From assembly GCF_028807635.1 (NCBI RefSeq), contig NZ_JARBAX010000001.1, forward strand, positions 2,762,001 through 2,826,000: a stretch of 64,000 nt of DNA, given 5' to 3'. The position numbers and the translations under genes are program-made. This document shows positions 1 through 8,059 of this stretch, piece by piece. The stretch's first letter is position 1; every line of letters begins with the position of its first letter. The notes under the pieces were generated by a model that was not told where the DNA came from, made no database searches, and saw nothing but the letters and a program-made list of their open reading frames with translations. The DNA comes from Streptomyces spiramyceticus. GTDB taxonomy: Bacteria > Actinomycetota > Actinomycetes > Streptomycetales > Streptomycetaceae.

Positions 1-740
1 TCGGACTGATCCCCGGCCGCGTCAACCCGCTCCACACCATGGTCCAGATCAACCAGGAGCTCTTCGGCCCCGGCACGGTCGCCACCAGCGACGACGCCGT
101 GACCATGGGGCTCCAGACGGCCACCCACTGGGACGCCCTCACCCACGCGTCGCACTCCGGGAAGATCTACAACGGCCGCCCCGCCGACTCCATCACCCCC
201 CACACCCGGGCCCGTTTCAGCGGCATCGACAAGGCCGGGCATGTCGTCTCGCGCGGCGTCCTGCTCGACGTGGCGCGCGCGAAGGGAGTGGACCGGCTGC
301 CCGGGGACCACGCCGTGACGCCCGAAGACCTGGAAGCCGCCGAGGAGTTGGCGGGTACGACCGTCCGGGGCGGCGACATCGTTCTCGTACGGACCGGGCA
401 GATCCAGGTCTACCTGAGCGGCGACAAGCACGCCTACGGCTTCCCGTCGCCCGGACTTTCCGTCCGCACGCCCGAGTGGTTCCACGCCCGTGACGTCGCC
501 GCGGTCGCGAACGACACGCTCACCTTCGAGATCTTCCCGCCGGAGATCGAGAACCTGTGGCTGCCCGTGCACGCCCTCGATCTGGTCGAGATGGGCATGC
601 TCCAGGGGCAGAACTGGAACCTGGAGGAGTTGTCCACAGCCTGTGCGGAAGAGGGGCGGTACGCCTTCCTGCTCTCCGCGATGCCGGAGCCGTTCGTCGG
701 CGGCACGGGGACCCCGGTCGCGCCCGTGGCGATCCTCTGA
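1..740 (+). CDS. Cyclase-family protein (kynurenine formamidase-like), 5' end missing
   Basis: The frame is already open at base 3, well before the first in-frame ATG at 39, so the gene enters from outside the window. The roughly 245 visible codons contain THWDALTHASHSG, which fits the His/Asp metal site of the cyclase family (PF04199), whose members include metal-dependent kynurenine formamidases. A later stretch, DIVLVRTGQ, is the usual strand after the metal site. The substrate cannot be inferred. The gene stops with TGA, and a 222-nt spacer separates it from the convergent gene at 963. The family call is fairly secure. Confidence 0.85.
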   Translation, partial: GLIPGRVNPLHTMVQINQELFGPGTVATSDDAVTMGLQTATHWDALTHASHSGKIYNGRPADSITPHTRARFSGIDKAGHVVSRGVLLDVARAKGVDRLPGDHAVTPEDLEAAEELAGTTVRGGDIVLVRTGQIQVYLSGDKHAYGFPSPGLSVRTPEWFHARDVAAVANDTLTFEIFPPEIENLWLPVHALDLVEMGMLQGQNWNLEELSTACAEEGRYAFLLSAMPEPFVGGTGTPVAPVAIL

Positions 741-962
741 AGCGGTACCGCATGAACAAGCATGAACACCGGGTGGCGACACGCTCTGCGCGCCCCGAGC
801 ACGGCACGGCCGCCGCCACCCGGTTCCGGCGTACACCCTGACGCCGAACAGCGATCCGTACTCGCCAAGGCAGGGTCCTCGGCGTCCCCTCGCAGCGAAT
901 CGCTCCACCCAAGGGTCATCAGACCGCCACGAACCGTCAACACCCAGTCGGCAATTTACGCG

Positions 963-1430
963 TTACGCACTATTTGTGACAGCGCACGACGGCTCACGCC
1001 CAGGCGCCTCATACGCCCCCTGCGCAACCACGGGCGCCCCTCGGTCGACCTCGCACCAGATGCGCTTTCCAGCACCTTCCGACTGCCAGCCCCACCGGTC
1101 GGCCAGCCCGTCGACGAGTTCGAGGCCGCGCCCGTTGGTGTCTTCACCCTCCGCGTGGCGCGGCATCGGCGGGCGGGCGCTGGCGTCGGCGACCTCGACC
1201 CGCACCGTGCCGTCGTCGGCCGTACCGAAGAGCATGCGCAGGACGGCCGGACAGCCCGTATGCACCACGGCATTGGTGACCAGCTCCGAGATGAGCAGGA
1301 TCAGGGTCTCGGCAAGTGGCTCATCGACCCTTATCCCCGAGCCGGCGAGCCGCGAGCGCGCCCACCTCCGGGCCCGCCCCACCTCGGCAGGATCGGCCCC
1401 TACCTCCAACTGCACCTGAAGCACCTGCAC
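963..1430 (-). CDS. RsbW-like ATP-binding protein (anti-sigma/serine kinase fold)
   Basis: A 155-residue GHKL-type ATPase domain with an N box (ELVTNAVVH, about residues 49-57), a degenerate G1 box (DASARPP) and a G2 box (NGRGLELVDGLADRWG). Streptomyces carry dozens of such single-domain proteins. Some act as anti-sigma kinases that phosphorylate STAS antagonists; most are uncharacterised. The start is GTG at 1430 with only a weak ribosome site, and internal GTGs are possible alternatives. It stands alone. A STAS antagonist lies at 7.4 kb, but a partnership between the two is only a guess. Confidence 0.85.
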   Translation of the reverse strand: MQVLQVQLEVGADPAEVGRARRWARSRLAGSGIRVDEPLAETLILLISELVTNAVVHTGCPAVLRMLFGTADDGTVRVEVADASARPPMPRHAEGEDTNGRGLELVDGLADRWGWQSEGAGKRIWCEVDRGAPVVAQGAYEAPGREPSCAVTNSA

Positions 1431-1891
1431 CGCTCACACCATCCGAACCGGCGGACACATCGCCTCGCGTCTCCACAGGGTCACGGAACGTGATTCCCTT
1501 GTGGGACAGCATGGTTGACGTACAGTCACCGCAACAAGCGCTTCAGGCATATTCCAGCGCGAAGGAGTACGCGTGGTGCATACTGTGCGACGCACGTTGC
1601 GGGTAGTCGAACAAGGGCGCCCACGGCGCCTTCGCACTACGCGAACGGCGCACATTCCGCACCCGGCAGTCACCGCACTGGCGACACCGGGACAGCTGCG
1701 CATCACAACCACTCGCATCCCACGGAGAGTACCGGAGGGCACCCCCGACTCCGGGCCGTGACGAGTCACGCAAAGGACACAACCCGATATCGACGCACGG
1801 TAGTCGTTCGTCAGTCGCAGCATCGCGTGACCGTCCGATCACTCGCAGTTAAGAAGCCCAGTGCACAGCAAGGCACCACGAAGCACAGAGC
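1431..1891. other. 461-nt spacer with one possible small ORF
   Basis: The spacer is visibly less GC-rich than its surroundings. On the plus strand a good ribosome site (GAAGGAG, 1561-1567) stands 5 nt before a GTG at 1573, which opens a 62-codon frame ending at 1761. The peptide starts MVHTVRRTLRVVEQG and is Arg/Thr-rich. Against it being a gene, its third codon positions are only about 60% G+C, far below the neighbours. It may be a decayed gene or chance. A TTGACG hexamer at 1515-1520 lacks a convincing -10 partner. Confidence 0.3.
1573..1761 (+). CDS. Doubtful small ORF with good ribosome site
   Basis: This 62-codon frame starts at GTG, 5 nt after GAAGGAG. The product is basic (many Arg and Thr) with no recognisable domain, signal peptide or membrane segment. 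Codon use is unlike genuine genes here (many third-position A and T), so the case rests on the ribosome site alone. It could be a young or decaying gene in the spacer between the RsbW-like gene and the acyl-CoA dehydrogenase operon. Confidence 0.2.
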   Translation: MVHTVRRTLRVVEQGRPRRLRTTRTAHIPHPAVTALATPGQLRITTTRIPRRVPEGTPDSGP

Positions 1892-2767
1892 TCACAGCGC
1901 CCCCGCCAGTACCTCCGCCGCCGCCCCCGCCGTCTGCCACCGCTCGGCGCGCACCCAGGCCCGCTTCAGGTGGAGGTGGACGTCCGCCTCCCAGGTGAAA
2001 CCCATGCCGCCGTGGACCTGGAGGCAGTCACGCGCGTTACGGACCGCCGCGTCGTCGGCGAGCAGCTTGGCCCCGGCGATCTCCACCGGGTCGGCGGTCA
2101 CGGCGGCCGCGTACACGGCGCTTCGGGCTAGCTCCGCCCGTACCAGCATCTGCGCGCACAGCTGCTTGACCGCTTGGAAGGCGCCGATGGGGCGGCCGAA
2201 CTGCTCGCGCTCGCGCGCGTACTGGACCGCCGCGTCGGTGGTACGGACGGCGCTGCCGAGCTGTTCGGCGGCGGTCAGCAGGACCGCCTCGGGGTGCGGA
2301 GCCGTCCGGGCAACGCCCGGTACGCGGTGCAGCGGCGTCAGCGGGTCCACGGACCGTACGGGCACGGCTCCCGCCGCATCCCCCAGCACCCGGTCGGCCG
2401 CGTCAAGCCACTCCACCAGCCCGCCGTCCACCATCGTCACGACGGTTTCCCCGGTGGCGGCCCCGGCCACCGTGCCGGCCGCGAGGTGCGTGGCCACCAG
2501 GGGGCCGGGCAGCAGCGCGCGGCCCGCCTCCTCGAAGACCAGGACCGCCTCGGGCAGGCCGAGGCCCACCCCGCCGTCCTCCTCCGGCAGCCGCAGCGCG
2601 AAGAACCCTGCGGCTCCCAGCTCCCGCCACAGGGCCCGGTCGAGGCCAGGGCCCCGATCCGGCCCGTCGACGGCGGCGCGAAGCCGCTCCCGCCCGAAGC
2701 GGCCCTCCAGGAGATCCCGCAAACCTGCCTGCAATGCCCGCTGGTCGTCCGTCGGCCGGAAGTCCAT
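1892..2767 (-). CDS. Acyl-CoA dehydrogenase (short form)
   Basis: A 291-residue flavin-dependent acyl-CoA dehydrogenase-like protein. It begins MDFRPTDDQRAL and ends with the helical C-terminal domain, where REREQFGRPIGAFQAVKQ and CLQVHGGMGFTWEADVHL are the classic FAD/CoA-contact segments. It is about 90 residues shorter than usual, with the middle beta-domain reduced, as in the second subunit of the heterodimeric FadE pairs of actinobacteria. The ATG at 2767 overlaps the TGA of the preceding gene (ATGA), indicating coupling. The two adjacent dehydrogenases probably form one alpha2beta2 enzyme; that is inference from known FadE pairs. Confidence 0.9.
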   Translation of the reverse strand: MDFRPTDDQRALQAGLRDLLEGRFGRERLRAAVDGPDRGPGLDRALWRELGAAGFFALRLPEEDGGVGLGLPEAVLVFEEAGRALLPGPLVATHLAAGTVAGAATGETVVTMVDGGLVEWLDAADRVLGDAAGAVPVRSVDPLTPLHRVPGVARTAPHPEAVLLTAAEQLGSAVRTTDAAVQYAREREQFGRPIGAFQAVKQLCAQMLVRAELARSAVYAAAVTADPVEIAGAKLLADDAAVRNARDCLQVHGGMGFTWEADVHLHLKRAWVRAERWQTAGAAAEVLAGAL

Positions 2768-3921
2768 CAACGCCCCTTCGGCAGGCCGAGGATGCGCTCG
2801 GCGACGATGTTCTGCTGGATCTGGGACGTACCGGCGGCGATGGTGTACGAGAGGGACGACAGACGGTCCAGAGTCCAGTCGTGGGACAAGTCCAGGGACT
2901 CGGGTCCCAGTACGGCGGCCGCCGCATCGTACAGCTCCTGGCGGGCGTGCGAGTAGCGCAGCTTGAAGACCGAGCCGCCGGTCCCCGGGACGCCTCCGGT
3001 CCTCTGCGCCTCGCTGACGTTCCACTGGGTGAGCCGCCACAGGGCCGTGAATTCGGCGTTCAGCCGCCCCAGTCTGCGGCGCAGTTCCTGGTCGTCCCAG
3101 CGGCCGTTCGCCCGCGCAGCCGCGGCGAGTTCGCCGAGGGTGCGGCGGCAGGCGACGACCTCGCCGACGAAGGCGGTGCCGCGTTCGAAGGAGAGGGTGA
3201 CCATGGTGACGCGCCAGCCGTCGTTCTCGTCGCCGACCCGGTTCGCGACCGGGACGCGTACCTCGTCGAGGAACATTTCCGCGAATTCGGTCGATCCCGC
3301 GAGGGTGCGCAGCGGCCGCACCGTGACCCCGGGCGCGTCCATCGGCATGGCGAGCCACGAGATCCCTCGGTGCTTGGGCGCCGCCGGATCCGTACGGACG
3401 AGAAGCTCGCACCAGTCGGCGACCTCCGCATGCGAGGTCCAGATCTTGGATCCGCTGACCACATAGTGGTCGCCGTCACGGACCGCCCTCGTACGGAGCG
3501 AGGCGAGGTCCGATCCGGCGTCCGGCTCGCTGAAGCCCTGGCACCACACCTCGTCGCCACGCAGCACGGGCGGCAGCCATCTGGCGCGCTGCGCGGCCGT
3601 CCCCTCGGCGGCGATCGTCGGGCCCGCGTGCAGCAGCCCGACGAAGTTCGCGCCGACGTACGGGGCCCCGGCGCGTTCCGTCTCCTCCAGGAAGATCAGG
3701 TGCTGGGTGGGGGTGGCGCCCTGGCCACCGGCGTCGACCGGCCAGTGCAGCCCCGCGTACCCGGCGTCGTACAGCATCCGCTGCCACGTCGTGTCGTACG
3801 CGCGCCGCCCCGGCCAGTCCATCGGGTCGGGCTTCGCGGGCAGTTTGGGGAGCGCGAGGCCGAGCCACGCCTTCAGGCGGGCTCTGAAGTCCTCTTCCTC
3901 CTCGGTCCAGGTGAGGTCCAT
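2767..3921 (-). CDS. Acyl-CoA dehydrogenase (full length)
   Basis: A 384-residue acyl-CoA dehydrogenase with an N-terminal helical domain (MDLTWTEEEEDFRARLKAWL), a middle FAD-contact segment (WCQGFSEPDAGSDLASLRTR) and a C-terminal SYTIAAGTSQIQQNIVAERI segment (nucleotide/flavin contact). It oxidises an acyl-CoA at the alpha-beta bond. The ATG at 3921 overlaps the stop of the upstream amidohydrolase (ATGA), and its own stop overlaps the next dehydrogenase, giving a tight three-gene operon read leftward. The substrate is unknown; an alicyclic or steroid-like acid would suit the neighbours. Confidence 0.93.
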   Translation of the reverse strand: MDLTWTEEEEDFRARLKAWLGLALPKLPAKPDPMDWPGRRAYDTTWQRMLYDAGYAGLHWPVDAGGQGATPTQHLIFLEETERAGAPYVGANFVGLLHAGPTIAAEGTAAQRARWLPPVLRGDEVWCQGFSEPDAGSDLASLRTRAVRDGDHYVVSGSKIWTSHAEVADWCELLVRTDPAAPKHRGISWLAMPMDAPGVTVRPLRTLAGSTEFAEMFLDEVRVPVANRVGDENDGWRVTMVTLSFERGTAFVGEVVACRRTLGELAAAARANGRWDDQELRRRLGRLNAEFTALWRLTQWNVSEAQRTGGVPGTGGSVFKLRYSHARQELYDAAAAVLGPESLDLSHDWTLDRLSSLSYTIAAGTSQIQQNIVAERILGLPKGR

Positions 3922-5117
3922 CAGCGGTCGCGGTCCAGGTCGAGCCCGAGCATGCGGATCGCGTTGCCGCGCATCAGCTTGTAGACCGTCTCGTCGTCGA
4001 GGCCCTTGACGTGGTCGAGGGCAACGTCCTTGGTGTGCGGGAAGGTCGAATCGACGTGCGGATAGTCGGTCTCGAAGGTGGCGTTGTCGCGGCCGACGAC
4101 GTCCAGCGACGCGATGCCGTGCTTGTCGCGGAAGAAGCAGCAGAACATCTGCCGGTAGTAGTACGTCGACGGGGGCTCGGGGATCAGGTCCCTGACCCCG
4201 CCCCAGGCCCGGTGCTCCTCCCACACGTCGTCGGCGCGCTCCAGGGCGTACGGAATCCAGCCCATCTGGCCTTCGCTGTAGGCCAGTTTCAGGCGCGGGA
4301 ACTTCACCAGTACGCCACTGAACAGGAAGTCCATCATCGAGGCCATGGCGTTGTTGAAGCTGAGCGACGCCTGGACGGCGGGCGGGGCGTCGGGAGACGC
4401 GGCGGGCATCTGGGACGACGAGCCGATGTGCATGTTCACGACCGTCCCGGTCTCCTCGCAGATCGCGAAGAAGGGGTCCCAGTGGCCGGAGTGGATGGAC
4501 GGAAGGCCGAGGTAGGTGGGGATCTCGGAGAAGGTCACGGCCCTGACCCCGCGCGCCGCGTTCCGCTTGATCTCGGCGACGGCGAGCTCGATGTCCCACA
4601 GCGGGATGATGCACAGCGGGATCAGCCGGCCGCCGCTGTCGCCGCACCACTCCTCGACCATCCAGTCGTTGTACGCGCGGACACACGCGACTGCCACTTC
4701 TTTGTCCTGCGCTTCGGCGAACGTCTGGCCGCAGAAGCGCGGGAATGTGGGGAAGCAGAGGGACGCCTCGACGTGGTTGAGGTCCATGTCGGCCAGCCTG
4801 GCCTTGGGGTCCCAGCAGCCGCGCCGCATCTCGGCCCGGGTGATGCCTTCGAGGGTCATGTCGTCGCGGTCGAAGCCGACGGCGGCGATGTTGCGCTTGT
4901 ACGGGAACTTGAGATCCTCGTAGATCCACCAGTCGGCCGGCGGCCCGTCCGGGTCCATCGTGATCTGGTATTTGCCCGCTACGTACGCGAGCTCGCCGAT
5001 GCCGGCGGTCAGCGGCTGCGGGCCGCGGTCGCGGTACTTCGCCGGAAGCCAGGTCTCGAAGAGGTGCGCCGGTTCGATCACATGGTCGTCGACGCTGACG
5101 ATCCGAGGCAGTTCCAT
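3921..5117 (-). CDS. Amidohydrolase family 2 protein (metal-dependent hydrolase/decarboxylase)
   Basis: A 398-residue TIM-barrel amidohydrolase (PF04909 type). The N-terminal SVDDHVIEPAHLF gives the metal-ligand region, and FETDYPHVDSTFPHT near the C terminus supplies the conserved Asp of the active site. Relatives are decarboxylases or hydrolases of aromatic or ring-cleaved acids, and many sit beside acyl-CoA dehydrogenases in actinobacteria without known substrates. It is the first gene of the leftward operon. Its ATG at 5117 lies about 30 nt from a palindrome (5148-5168) that probably controls transcription. Confidence 0.88.
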   Translation of the reverse strand: MELPRIVSVDDHVIEPAHLFETWLPAKYRDRGPQPLTAGIGELAYVAGKYQITMDPDGPPADWWIYEDLKFPYKRNIAAVGFDRDDMTLEGITRAEMRRGCWDPKARLADMDLNHVEASLCFPTFPRFCGQTFAEAQDKEVAVACVRAYNDWMVEEWCGDSGGRLIPLCIIPLWDIELAVAEIKRNAARGVRAVTFSEIPTYLGLPSIHSGHWDPFFAICEETGTVVNMHIGSSSQMPAASPDAPPAVQASLSFNNAMASMMDFLFSGVLVKFPRLKLAYSEGQMGWIPYALERADDVWEEHRAWGGVRDLIPEPPSTYYYRQMFCCFFRDKHGIASLDVVGRDNATFETDYPHVDSTFPHTKDVALDHVKGLDDETVYKLMRGNAIRMLGLDLDRDR

Positions 5118-5147
5118 GGGCGTGTCCCTCCGGCTGCGCGATGCGCG

Positions 5148-5168
5148 TTTCTGATGACCCGTCAGAAA
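5148..5168. promoter_or_regulatory. Inverted repeat, likely TetR-type operator (copy 1)
   Basis: TTTCTGA and TCAGAAA form perfect 7-nt arms around a 7-nt centre. The inner part (5151-5165) reads CTGATGACCCGTCAG and matches the palindrome at 5229-5243 in both arms and in the CCGTCAG half. It lies about 30 nt upstream of the amidohydrolase start, where a repressor could block the leftward promoter. The length and symmetry suit a TetR-family dimer. No TetR gene is adjacent. Confidence 0.6.
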
Positions 5169-5228
5169 CCAGGCTAGCCCCGCACCCCTGGACCGACAAG
5201 GCGCACGGCCCTACGCTCTCGGCACGAT

Positions 5229-5243
5229 CTGACTGTCCGTCAG
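5229..5243. promoter_or_regulatory. Inverted repeat, likely TetR-type operator (copy 2)
   Basis: CTGAC and GTCAG are perfect arms around a 5-nt centre (CTGACTGTCCGTCAG). It sits 24 nt before the GTG start of the acyl-CoA ligase and shares CTGAY...CCGTCAG with copy 1, 78 nt away on the other side of the divergent promoter region. The pair suggests one regulator controlling both transcription units. Confidence 0.6.
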
Positions 5244-5266
5244 TTACGAGGGACCAGGGGACTGCC

Positions 5267-6802
5267 GTGACCGACACCGCACACGCACTGGACGCCTCCC
5301 GTACCTTCTGGGAGCTCGTCGACCGCCGCGCCGCTCTCACCCCGGACCGGCCGGTCCTCCTCCAGGACGACCGCACCCTCACGTTCGGCGAGCTCAGGGA
5401 CCGCGCCGAGCGTGTCGCGGCGGGACTGTACGGGCAGGGCGTGCGCCCCGGTGCCGTCGTCGCCTGGCAGCTGCCCACCAGAATCGAGACGGTGCTCCTG
5501 TCGGTCGCCCTGGCCAGGCTCGGGGCCGTACAGTCGCCGGTCATCCCGTTCTATCGGGAGCGCGAAGTCGGCTTCGCGCTGCGCGAGTCGAAGGCGGAGT
5601 TCTTCGCCGTACCGGGCGAGTGGCGCGGATTCGACCACACCGGGATGGCTCACCGGCTCGGTGCGCGGGGCATTTTCGAGGCGTACGACAGCCTGCCGGA
5701 CGGCGACCCGTCCGTGCTGCCCCCACCGCCGTCCGACGGCACTGCAGTCCGGTGGGTCTACTGGACATCGGGGACGACCTCGGACCCCAAGGGCGTGCTC
5801 CACACCGACCGTTCGCTGATCGCGGGCGGCTCGTGCCTGGCCCACGCGCTGCGGCCGGTCGCCGACGACATCGGCTCGATCGCGTTCCCGTACGCCCACA
5901 TCGGCGGCCCGGACTATCTCGTCATGCTGCTGCTCTACGGCTTCCCGGCCGTCCTCTTCGAACAGTTCGCGCTGCCCGGCGCGCTGGAGAGCTACCGCAG
6001 GCACGGCGTCACGGTGGCGGGCGGATCCACAGCCTTCTACTCGATGTTCCTGACCGAGCAGCGCAAGGACCCGTCGCGCAAAATCATTCCCACCCTGCGC
6101 CTGCTCGCGGGCGGCGGGGCGCCCAAGCCGCCGGAGATCTACCACGCTGCCGTACGCGAACTGGGCTGCCGGCTGACGCACGGCTACGGCATGACCGAGG
6201 TCCCGATGATCACGATGGGCGCACCCGACGACACCCCTGAAAACCTCGCCACCACGGAGGGCCGGCCGCCCGAGGGCATGGAGATACGCATCACCGACGA
6301 GGCCGGGAAGCGGCTGCCGGCCGGCACCGACGGGGAAGTGCGGCTGCGCGGCGAGGCCGTCTGCCGGGGCTACCTGGAGCCTTCGCAGACCGAGGCCGCG
6401 TTCGACCGGGACGGCTTCCTGATCACGGGCGACGTCGGGCACCTCACCGCGAGCGGCCATCTGGTGCTGACCGGGCGGCTGAAGGACATCATCATCCGCA
6501 AGGGCGAGAACATCTCGGCCAAGGAGATCGAGGACCTGCTGCACCAGCACCCGGACATCGCCGACGCGGCGGTCATCGGGCTGCCGGACCCGGCGCGCGG
6601 GGAGCGGGTGTGTGCGGTCGTCGAACAGCCGGAGGGGGCGGGGCCCTTGACCCTGGAGGGGGTCACCGCGCACCTGAGGGCGGGAGGACTTTCGGTGCAC
6701 AAGCTGCCGGAGCAACTGGAGGTCGTGGACGCACTGCCGCGCAACGAGACGCTGCGGAAGGTGCTGAAGTACCGGCTGCGGGAGCGGTATTCGGGCGGGT
6801 AG
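5267..6802 (+). CDS. Acyl-CoA synthetase (AMP-dependent ligase)
   Basis: A 511-residue ANL-superfamily adenylate-forming ligase. It has the P-loop motif YWTSGTTSDPKGVLHT, the A5 motif YGMTEVPM, the hinge region GRLKDIIIRKGENIS and the C-terminal catalytic Lys in NETLRKVLKYRLRE. It would activate a carboxylic acid to its CoA thioester for the divergent dehydrogenases. I chose GTG 5267 because CCAGGGGA lies just upstream and conserved sequence begins directly after it; a longer frame from 5141 would run through both palindromes. The acid substrate is unknown. Confidence 0.93.
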   Translation: MTDTAHALDASRTFWELVDRRAALTPDRPVLLQDDRTLTFGELRDRAERVAAGLYGQGVRPGAVVAWQLPTRIETVLLSVALARLGAVQSPVIPFYREREVGFALRESKAEFFAVPGEWRGFDHTGMAHRLGARGIFEAYDSLPDGDPSVLPPPPSDGTAVRWVYWTSGTTSDPKGVLHTDRSLIAGGSCLAHALRPVADDIGSIAFPYAHIGGPDYLVMLLLYGFPAVLFEQFALPGALESYRRHGVTVAGGSTAFYSMFLTEQRKDPSRKIIPTLRLLAGGGAPKPPEIYHAAVRELGCRLTHGYGMTEVPMITMGAPDDTPENLATTEGRPPEGMEIRITDEAGKRLPAGTDGEVRLRGEAVCRGYLEPSQTEAAFDRDGFLITGDVGHLTASGHLVLTGRLKDIIIRKGENISAKEIEDLLHQHPDIADAAVIGLPDPARGERVCAVVEQPEGAGPLTLEGVTAHLRAGGLSVHKLPEQLEVVDALPRNETLRKVLKYRLRERYSGG

Positions 6803-6813
6803 GGCGCGGGACT

Positions 6814-6838
6814 GCCTGCGGCGCTGACCGCCGCAGGC
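6814..6838. terminator. Hairpin terminator between convergent genes
   Basis: GCCTGCGGCG and CGCCGCAGGC form a perfect 10-bp stem with a 5-nt loop, directly after the ligase stop and 23 nt before the end of the convergent EF-hand gene. There is no T tract, as is usual in Streptomyces. Confidence 0.75.
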
Positions 6839-6860
6839 GCCCCGCCCCCACAGGCGCCAC

Positions 6861-7391
6861 CTACGCGCCGGGGAGGTCCGGCTCGGCCGTCGTGTAATAC
6901 AGGGCGAACGCCGTGAGGATCTCGTCCTCGCCGATCAGCCCGTCCCCATCCGCATCGAGCGCGAAAGCAACCTGACCAGCCACGTCCGCACCCACTCCCA
7001 ACACCCGCAACACCCGCTCCGCAGCCCGAGGAGTGACTCCCGTCCCGCCGTCCTCCGCCGAGATCGCAATGACGGCGTGCAGGAACGGCCGTGCGATCTC
7101 GGCGAACCGCTGCGGATTGTCGCGAAGCCGCTTCACCGCCCCGGTGACGAACTCCTCGCGGTTGACCCGCTGGTCGCCGTCCACGTCGGCGATGCCCGCC
7201 ATGCCCTGCCAGAAGGCCTCCGCCCCGCTGTAGAGCGCCTGTCCCTTGTCGGAACGGGCCGTCGTGCCGAACTCGGCCAGCAGTGCCGCGGCCGCGGCAC
7301 TGAAGTCCTCGCGGTCGATGTAGCCGTTGCCGTCCTGATCGAAAGTTGCGAAGCGCGCGGCTGTCTTGCGCTCATACTCTGCGCTGTCCAT
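6861..7391 (-). CDS. EF-hand calcium-binding protein (calerythrin-like)
   Basis: A 176-residue soluble protein with three canonical EF-hand loops: DQDGNGYIDREDF near residue 18, DVDGDQRVNREEF in the middle and DADGDGLIGEDEI near the end. A fourth, degenerate loop lies around SAEDGGTGVTP. Length and spacing match the actinobacterial calerythrin/sarcoplasmic calcium-binding protein family, which buffers or senses cytosolic calcium. I start at ATG 7391 (MDSAEYERK), where homology begins; the 33 in-frame codons upstream are Pro-rich and unconserved in character. The ribosome site is weak. It follows the STAS gene by 40 nt on the same strand, so the two may be co-transcribed. Confidence 0.9.
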   Translation of the reverse strand: MDSAEYERKTAARFATFDQDGNGYIDREDFSAAAAALLAEFGTTARSDKGQALYSGAEAFWQGMAGIADVDGDQRVNREEFVTGAVKRLRDNPQRFAEIARPFLHAVIAISAEDGGTGVTPRAAERVLRVLGVGADVAGQVAFALDADGDGLIGEDEILTAFALYYTTAEPDLPGA

Positions 7392-7431
7392 GTGCGGAGG
7401 GTACGACGTCGAGGGCCGGACCGGGGCATTC

Positions 7432-7806
7432 TCAGGCGGAGAGGGACTGCGTCCCGTCGTCGGCGGCGGTGGGCACATCGGGATAGACATCGAAGAGGCG
7501 GCGTACGCCGAGGGCGGCCAGTACGCGGTTGACGTGGGAGCCTTCGACGGCGCCGCGGGCGGGCAGGATCAGCCGGAGATCTCCGCCGCACGAACGCATC
7601 AGGCGGCGGGCGGCTATCAGGACGCCGACGCCACTGGAATCGCAGAAGAGAACGTTCGACAGGTCGAGCACGACGCGGTGGCGGCCGTCCGCGACGGCGT
7701 TGTGGACGTGCTGGCGGACCGCGGGCGAGGTCACCAGATCCAGTTCTCCGGATACGTGCAGCACGGCCCAGGCGTTGTGCTCGGCCTCCATCACCTTCAG
7801 CGTCAC
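7432..7806 (-). CDS. STAS-domain anti-sigma factor antagonist
   Basis: A 124-residue single STAS domain. LDLSNVLFCDSSGVGVL carries the conserved Asp-Ser-Ser-Gly, whose serine is phosphorylated by RsbW-type kinases in the SpoIIAA/RsbV family. Unphosphorylated, such proteins free a sigma factor by binding its kinase. The start is GTG 7806 after GAAAGG. A divergent sigma factor begins 254 nt away. The sigma factor's own partner is a zinc-finger anti-sigma, however, so this antagonist may act elsewhere. Confidence 0.9.
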   Translation of the reverse strand: MTLKVMEAEHNAWAVLHVSGELDLVTSPAVRQHVHNAVADGRHRVVLDLSNVLFCDSSGVGVLIAARRLMRSCGGDLRLILPARGAVEGSHVNRVLAALGVRRLFDVYPDVPTAADDGTQSLSA

Positions 7807-8059
7807 GCGTGGGACCTTTCGTTCTGCTGATGCGGAAGTTGTCCTTCCATCTCGCGGCTGCCCCGCCGTCCTCCCACGAAACACAACCGTCCCAGACGAA
7901 CTGGGGAGCAATATCATCCCGGACCGGACCAACGCGCACTTACCGTAAAGGAGCGTGCGTTGTCAGCGGCTCGCACTACATTCGAAGGAAGTGACGACGG
8001 ACATACGGTGAGTACGGCACGCGCACAGAGACAGGCACGCGCACAGGGTTGGGGGCCGC

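Noticed and set aside
2767..5544. 925-codon minus frame suggesting a giant fusion
   Set aside because: Only its 3' part (2767-3921) is an acyl-CoA dehydrogenase; the rest is out of frame with the amidohydrolase and has shadow composition.
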